From contig CAJNOQ010002495.1 of assembly GCA_905250885.1 (NCBI GenBank), forward strand, positions 1 through 24,047: a DNA stretch of 24,047 bases, given 5' to 3'. The position numbers were made by a program, and so were the translations under genes. The notes below the pieces were generated by a model. It saw only the letters and a list, made by a program, of their open reading frames with translations. It was not told the DNA's origin and made no database searches. This document shows positions 20,535 to 24,047 of this stretch, piece after piece (within the stretch, counting starts at the first letter, position 1; every line of letters begins with the position of its first letter). The stretch comes from Didymodactylos carnosus (Eukaryota; Rotifera; Eurotatoria; Philodinida; Philodinidae).

Positions 20535-21965
20535 ATAATTCTGAAGACAAAAGATTTCTTTTCGATTGATAAATTAATCAAATTACACCATTCTTGTTCC
20601 ATTCAAAAATTAATAAATCTAATGACATTGCTCTATCTAATGCTGTTTTTAATAAACCAACAAAGGCCTAATTAAAAAATCTGGTCTTATCAGTCCTCCC
20701 AGTTAGATGTTTGATTTCAAATAAAAACAACCCGAGATCTCTATCTTGAGCTGTGTTAAAAAAAGGGATTTACAGTGAAGGTTGGTTTTCAGCCTTAGAC
20801 TCTAAAAAACTCCGGAACGGTAACAGATGGAGAGTAAAAAAAATATTGCGGCCACATCTTTGAGTATACAACATTTGCTGAAAGTTTGATCAAAATCGGA
20901 TGTAAGACAAAAAAGTTTTTTCTGAGGGGGTCCTAAGTAAACAGGAGATTATACTTACGTTTTTTTGAGAAACGGACCCCTGATCCTAACAGTTCATTGT
21001 ACGCTTACTTCTGCTAAGTAATCTGCGCTTACTTTCAGAGTTGCCACCTGTACAAGCCAGAAATCTGGAATCATAATCCTAAAATCCGCAAAGAAAAAGG
21101 AATCTTATTTTCACTGCCTTATTTAACCTTTTTCTATTGCGCAGAGTGCCAAAAAAGATTTTTTCTCTAGCTGTATATGCTTTTATTCGATAAAATACAA
21201 GAAAATAACAAACATAAATATAAATTTCGATTTTAATCGACACGCTGTTTTTGGAATGTATATTTTTGGTCCGAATGAATGAGTTTCAGCGGTTCTGGCT
21301 TTGATAAAAATAATTATAAATTTGAGTGCATGATAACGATGAGTTTAACGAATTTTTAATTCAGCTGCAATGAGTTCTGTCGACGTACACTTTCGTTTAT
21401 CACGGCGAAACAGCCAAAAGAAGAAAATTCTCAAAATCCAGACAAATTACAGAAAAAACTCAAAAAAACCGAAGTTTGTTCGGATTTACCGGACAAGCGT
21501 GACAGCTATGCTTACTTCCATCTTTTTTACAAATGCTCACGAAATTTCAGATAAAGGAATGCATTTCTCATTTTCTGTATATAATGAGATAGAAATAAGA
21601 GTGACATTTTTTTCTTGATGTTAAACTAATAAAAATAAAGTGCCGTAAAAATAAATGCAGACGGTGTAACGACGATGTTCATCAGGTTAACAAAAAAACT
21701 CTTTAATAGAACGCTGCATGCTCTTTGCTACTCCATAAAACGTAAACAGTCTCAATTTTTCCAAAATATTCTGGTTTCTTTTTCTTTAGAATTTACCACG
21801 TGGCAGACAATTTATAACACGACATACGACATTAGACGTAACGGGAGCAATACAATAGGAATAAATCAACTACAGAAAACAATAGATTATTTAAAAAAAA
21901 TTGTTATAGTGCTTGCTGTTGCTTTAGTTGATATAATATACACGAGTCTTGTCTAATAGAAATTT
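20535..21965. other. Long intergenic stretch, no gene recognised
   Basis: Open frames at 21370-21618 and 21675-21956 (plus) are basic, AT-driven peptides with no domain that I recognise. Around 20930-21050 the phrases cttacttctgctaagtaatc and gcgcttactttcag suggest remnants of a repeat. Nothing further could be supported. Confidence 0.5.
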
Positions 21966-22149
21966 GCGCCCATGTTGGTGAAACCGGATCAATGATTAAC
22001 CGCAGCTAACCGATTGTTTTTCTGGTTAATTGCGAGGTTAACCGTCGGTTTTTCTGCTGTGTTATTTTGGTTTCAGCTGAAATAACCGCGGTTAACCATC
22101 GATTCTTAAAATAACCGTGTTTAACCGCCGGTTTCGACAACATAGGGCG
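21966..22149. mobile_element. 184 bp MITE with GGTTAACCG-rich interior
   Basis: The left end gcgcccatgttggtgaaacc and the right end ggtttcgacaacatagggcg are inverted repeats of about 22 bp with few mismatches. The interior is packed with AACCG/CGGTT words in both directions (ggttaaccgtcgg, aaccgcggttaacc, taaccgccggt), so it can fold along much of its length. No coding content. Confidence 0.75.
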
Positions 22150-22239
22150 TCTTTCGAAAGTTTTTTATTCAGGCACCATCTATTTTGTTTTCAATCAGAT
22201 ACGTCCTACAAAAAAATTCTAGTGTGGTACTCATAAAAA

Positions 22240-22790
22240 TCAATGCGCGCCGGTGCGCATGGCATGCCATCGGTCACTGGCACCGGTGTGCACCCGTACC
22301 CAGTAAGTCTCGATTGGCACCTGGGCAGGCAGTGCTGATATTTTTATGCCAAAAAAAGTACTGCACTGGTAAAAATCCGTACCGCATTGAAACCTATTTA
22401 GTCAATTCTTTATTATAGTTGCATTTTCTTTATTTTGCATTAATTAAAGTACAGCACTGATATGTACCAGTACTACACTGGCATGCCGTAACCGTGGCAC
22501 TGCCTCAGCACTTCTCTTAGGAGAAGGACGAAATGAAGTCAAAACGACCTTCGAAACATTACAAGTATACTATAGTGTTAACAAAACAAAATGGTGATTG
22601 AAAAAAAATTTGGCACTGATGCGCAGGGGCTAATAAAGTAGGAAAATTTCTCATGGTATATCGACACTTTTTCAGCATCGGTGCGCACCTCTCTTAATGA
22701 AAAAGTATCAGTCCGCACGGGTGCGCATCAGTGCGAAACTTAAAACTCTTTCTGGCACTGCTGCACACCAGTGCCGAATAAGTTTTTTTG
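22240..22790. repeat. Cluster of degenerate GGCACTGGTGCGCACC-type words
   Basis: Variants of a GC-rich word recur in both orientations: gcgccggtgcgcatggcatg, cactggcaccggtgtgcacc, gtaccagtactacactggca, ggcactgatgcgcagg, agcatcggtgcgcacc, gggtgcgcatcagtgcg and ctgcacaccagtgcc. Spacing is irregular and the sequence between is AT-rich, so this is not a simple tandem array. It may be one or two decayed elements whose ends carry these words. Confidence 0.55.
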
Positions 22791-22799
22791 CAGGGCAAT

Positions 22800-23297
22800 A
22801 TTAGTTGATCAAAAAAAATTATTTTATGGAAATTAGGACAACACTTATTCTATAACAATTTGACAAAAGTGGTCTTTTTCTTTTTTTTTCTGTATCTGAG
22901 AGTGATCGCAGGCGATCGACCATTGTGTCCTTTTGTAGAATTTTTACGTGACTATTGCTAGTGAGTGCTCTGTTTTCAAATTTTTGGGTGGTTGGGCTCA
23001 GTCCACCCTAACCCTGTCCTGGCGCCGCCACTACGATTATCTATTTTTGACTTTATTTGTCAGATAATTCGTGTTTGTTGCATATTCAATATTATCTGTT
23101 ATAGATTTCTCTTTTTTGTCTTCACTAAGGCGACTTTTTATAATTAAAGCTGGTAAATTCAGACGAAAATAAATTTTTAATATAAATTTGAAATTTTGTG
23201 CAGTAGAATTTATTTATAGATCCAAGAAGAGAAAACAATTTGAGATTTATATCGAAGATATTCAAGAGAGATGAATTTTTTCTTAATTTTTATGCAG
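22800..23297. other. Intergenic with a possible repeat remnant
   Basis: Around 22985-23035 the sequence ggttgggctcagtccaccct, followed by aaccctgtcctggcgccgcc, is GC-rich and resembles a transposon terminus. No coding region is supported; the plus open frame 22965-23147 is incidental. Confidence 0.4.
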
Positions 23298-23648
23298 GAG
23301 AAGAAAGAGTAATAGTAAAACATGAGCCCTAGTCGGGACTCCCGACAAAACTCATACGGGACTCCTGTCACGGGATCCTGCTGAAGTCAGGTGGGACTTT
23401 GAGGACTATCGAGCCCTGCGGGGGTCCAACGAAAGTCCTCAAAGTCCCACGGGAGTCCCTTGAAAGTCCCATCTGACTCCAGCAGGATCCTGGCAGGACT
23501 CCGTGACAGAAGTCCCGTGGAGTTTTGTTGGTAGTCTCGGCTAGAAATGTCTATGTAGTTATTTTTGATTGTCTGTGGGTGTCTCTATGCTGTCTGTGTA
23601 GTTGTCTGTGGATGTCTTCATATTTTACTATTACCCAGAGAAGAAAGA
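23298..23648. mobile_element. Palindromic insertion with GGGACTCC units and candidate 11 bp target duplication
   Basis: The direct repeat gagaagaaaga occurs at 23298-23308 and 23638-23648. Immediately inside lie 16 bp inverted termini with one mismatch (gtaatagtaaaacatg at 23309-23324; catattttactattac at 23619-23634). The core is a GC-rich hairpin: 23329-23407 (ctagtcgggactcccgacaa...) against 23434-23544, whose right arm carries an extra copy of an agtccc-containing segment. Right of the hairpin are two copies of gtctgtggRtgtct. No coding capacity. Confidence 0.65.
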
Positions 23649-24047
23649 CCCTAGTCGAGACTCCTGATTAATCTCCCGCAGGAGTCCCGGAAGGAAGATT
23701 AATCTGATTAATCCTGATTAATCCGATTCTTAAGGCAGTCCCTGGGGAGTTCTCGGGGATTTTCAAGAGAGTCCCTGGGGATTCTCTGTGGGTCTATTGA
23801 TCCATCTTCTTAATTTCATGTAACTAATTAATAATTAAGTGCTAGATACTATCACTGGTACCGCTGGAGCACATATCATCCATCGAAGGTTGACACATTA
23901 ATGTTGATTTACTATAAGAGAACTTTTAAAATTTTATCATAGAACTACATTATATTTATATATTGCCTATCTGCAAAACAAACGGTGAATGGGGAGTTGG
24001 CAGGGACTCCTCGGGGATTGCACAGGAGTTCTGTAGGAGTCCATGCA
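23649..24047. repeat. Further GGGACTCC/GGAGTCCC family copies at the window edge
   Basis: After the element above, ccctagtcgagactcctgat and repeated gattaatc words run to about 23730, followed by two cagtccctgggga-type repeats to about 23785. AT-rich sequence follows, then ggcagggactcctcggggat and caggagttctgtaggagtcc at 23998-24042. These look like more members of the same GC-rich repeat family, cut by the end of the window. Confidence 0.5.

Noticed and set aside
21675..21956. 93-residue plus-strand open frame
   Set aside because: No recognisable domain, no splice partners found, and composition matches the surrounding noncoding DNA.
23329..23544. GGGACTCC words as NF-kB-like binding sites
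   Set aside because: They are copies within a palindromic repeat family far from any gene, so the resemblance is most likely incidental.
1..24047. tRNA, rRNA, CRISPR arrays or bacterial-type operons
   Set aside because: No conserved tRNA arm sequences, rRNA blocks or regularly spaced direct repeats were seen on reading; spliced genes show this is eukaryotic nuclear DNA.

Overview
The window looks like nuclear DNA of a small, AT-rich invertebrate. Three intron-bearing animal genes have mostly 53-80 bp GT-AG introns and A/T-ending codons. Compact introns, low GC and many inverted-repeat elements fit a bdelloid rotifer (for example Rotaria/Adineta). That placement is inference from style, not from a diagnostic sequence.

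Layout. (1) 1-650: a possible small two-exon minus-strand gene of unknown function; its start codon lies in one arm of a 94 bp hairpin. (2) 1321-3322, plus: a complete ten-exon calreticulin gene (409 aa, signal peptide, CN signatures, P-domain repeats, acidic tail, C-terminal KDEL). (3) 5868-7003, plus: a complete six-exon RNF114-type ubiquitin ligase (236 aa, RING, three further zinc fingers, C-terminal UIM-like helix), with one coding exon of only 20 nt. (4) 9645-17148, minus: a 21-exon SIN3 co-repressor scaffold (1473 aa modelled, PAH1-3, HDAC-interaction domain, conserved C-terminal region), convergent with the RNF114-like gene. One SIN3 intron is 1147 bp; the rest are 53-392 bp. (5) 17149-24047: about 7 kb with no credible gene, holding several non-autonomous inverted-repeat elements.

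How the parts work together. The three genes are unrelated housekeeping functions (ER folding and calcium, ubiquitination, chromatin repression); nothing suggests an operon or shared pathway. Each model was built by hand: reading phase is continuous across every junction and the exon sums are exact multiples of three. The most distinctive property of the window is its load of hairpin-forming elements: nine or more inverted-repeat structures, from a 94 bp near-perfect palindrome without spacer to a 1.2 kb fold-back element, with no transposase gene. I found no tRNA, rRNA, CRISPR array or convincing new biochemical system.
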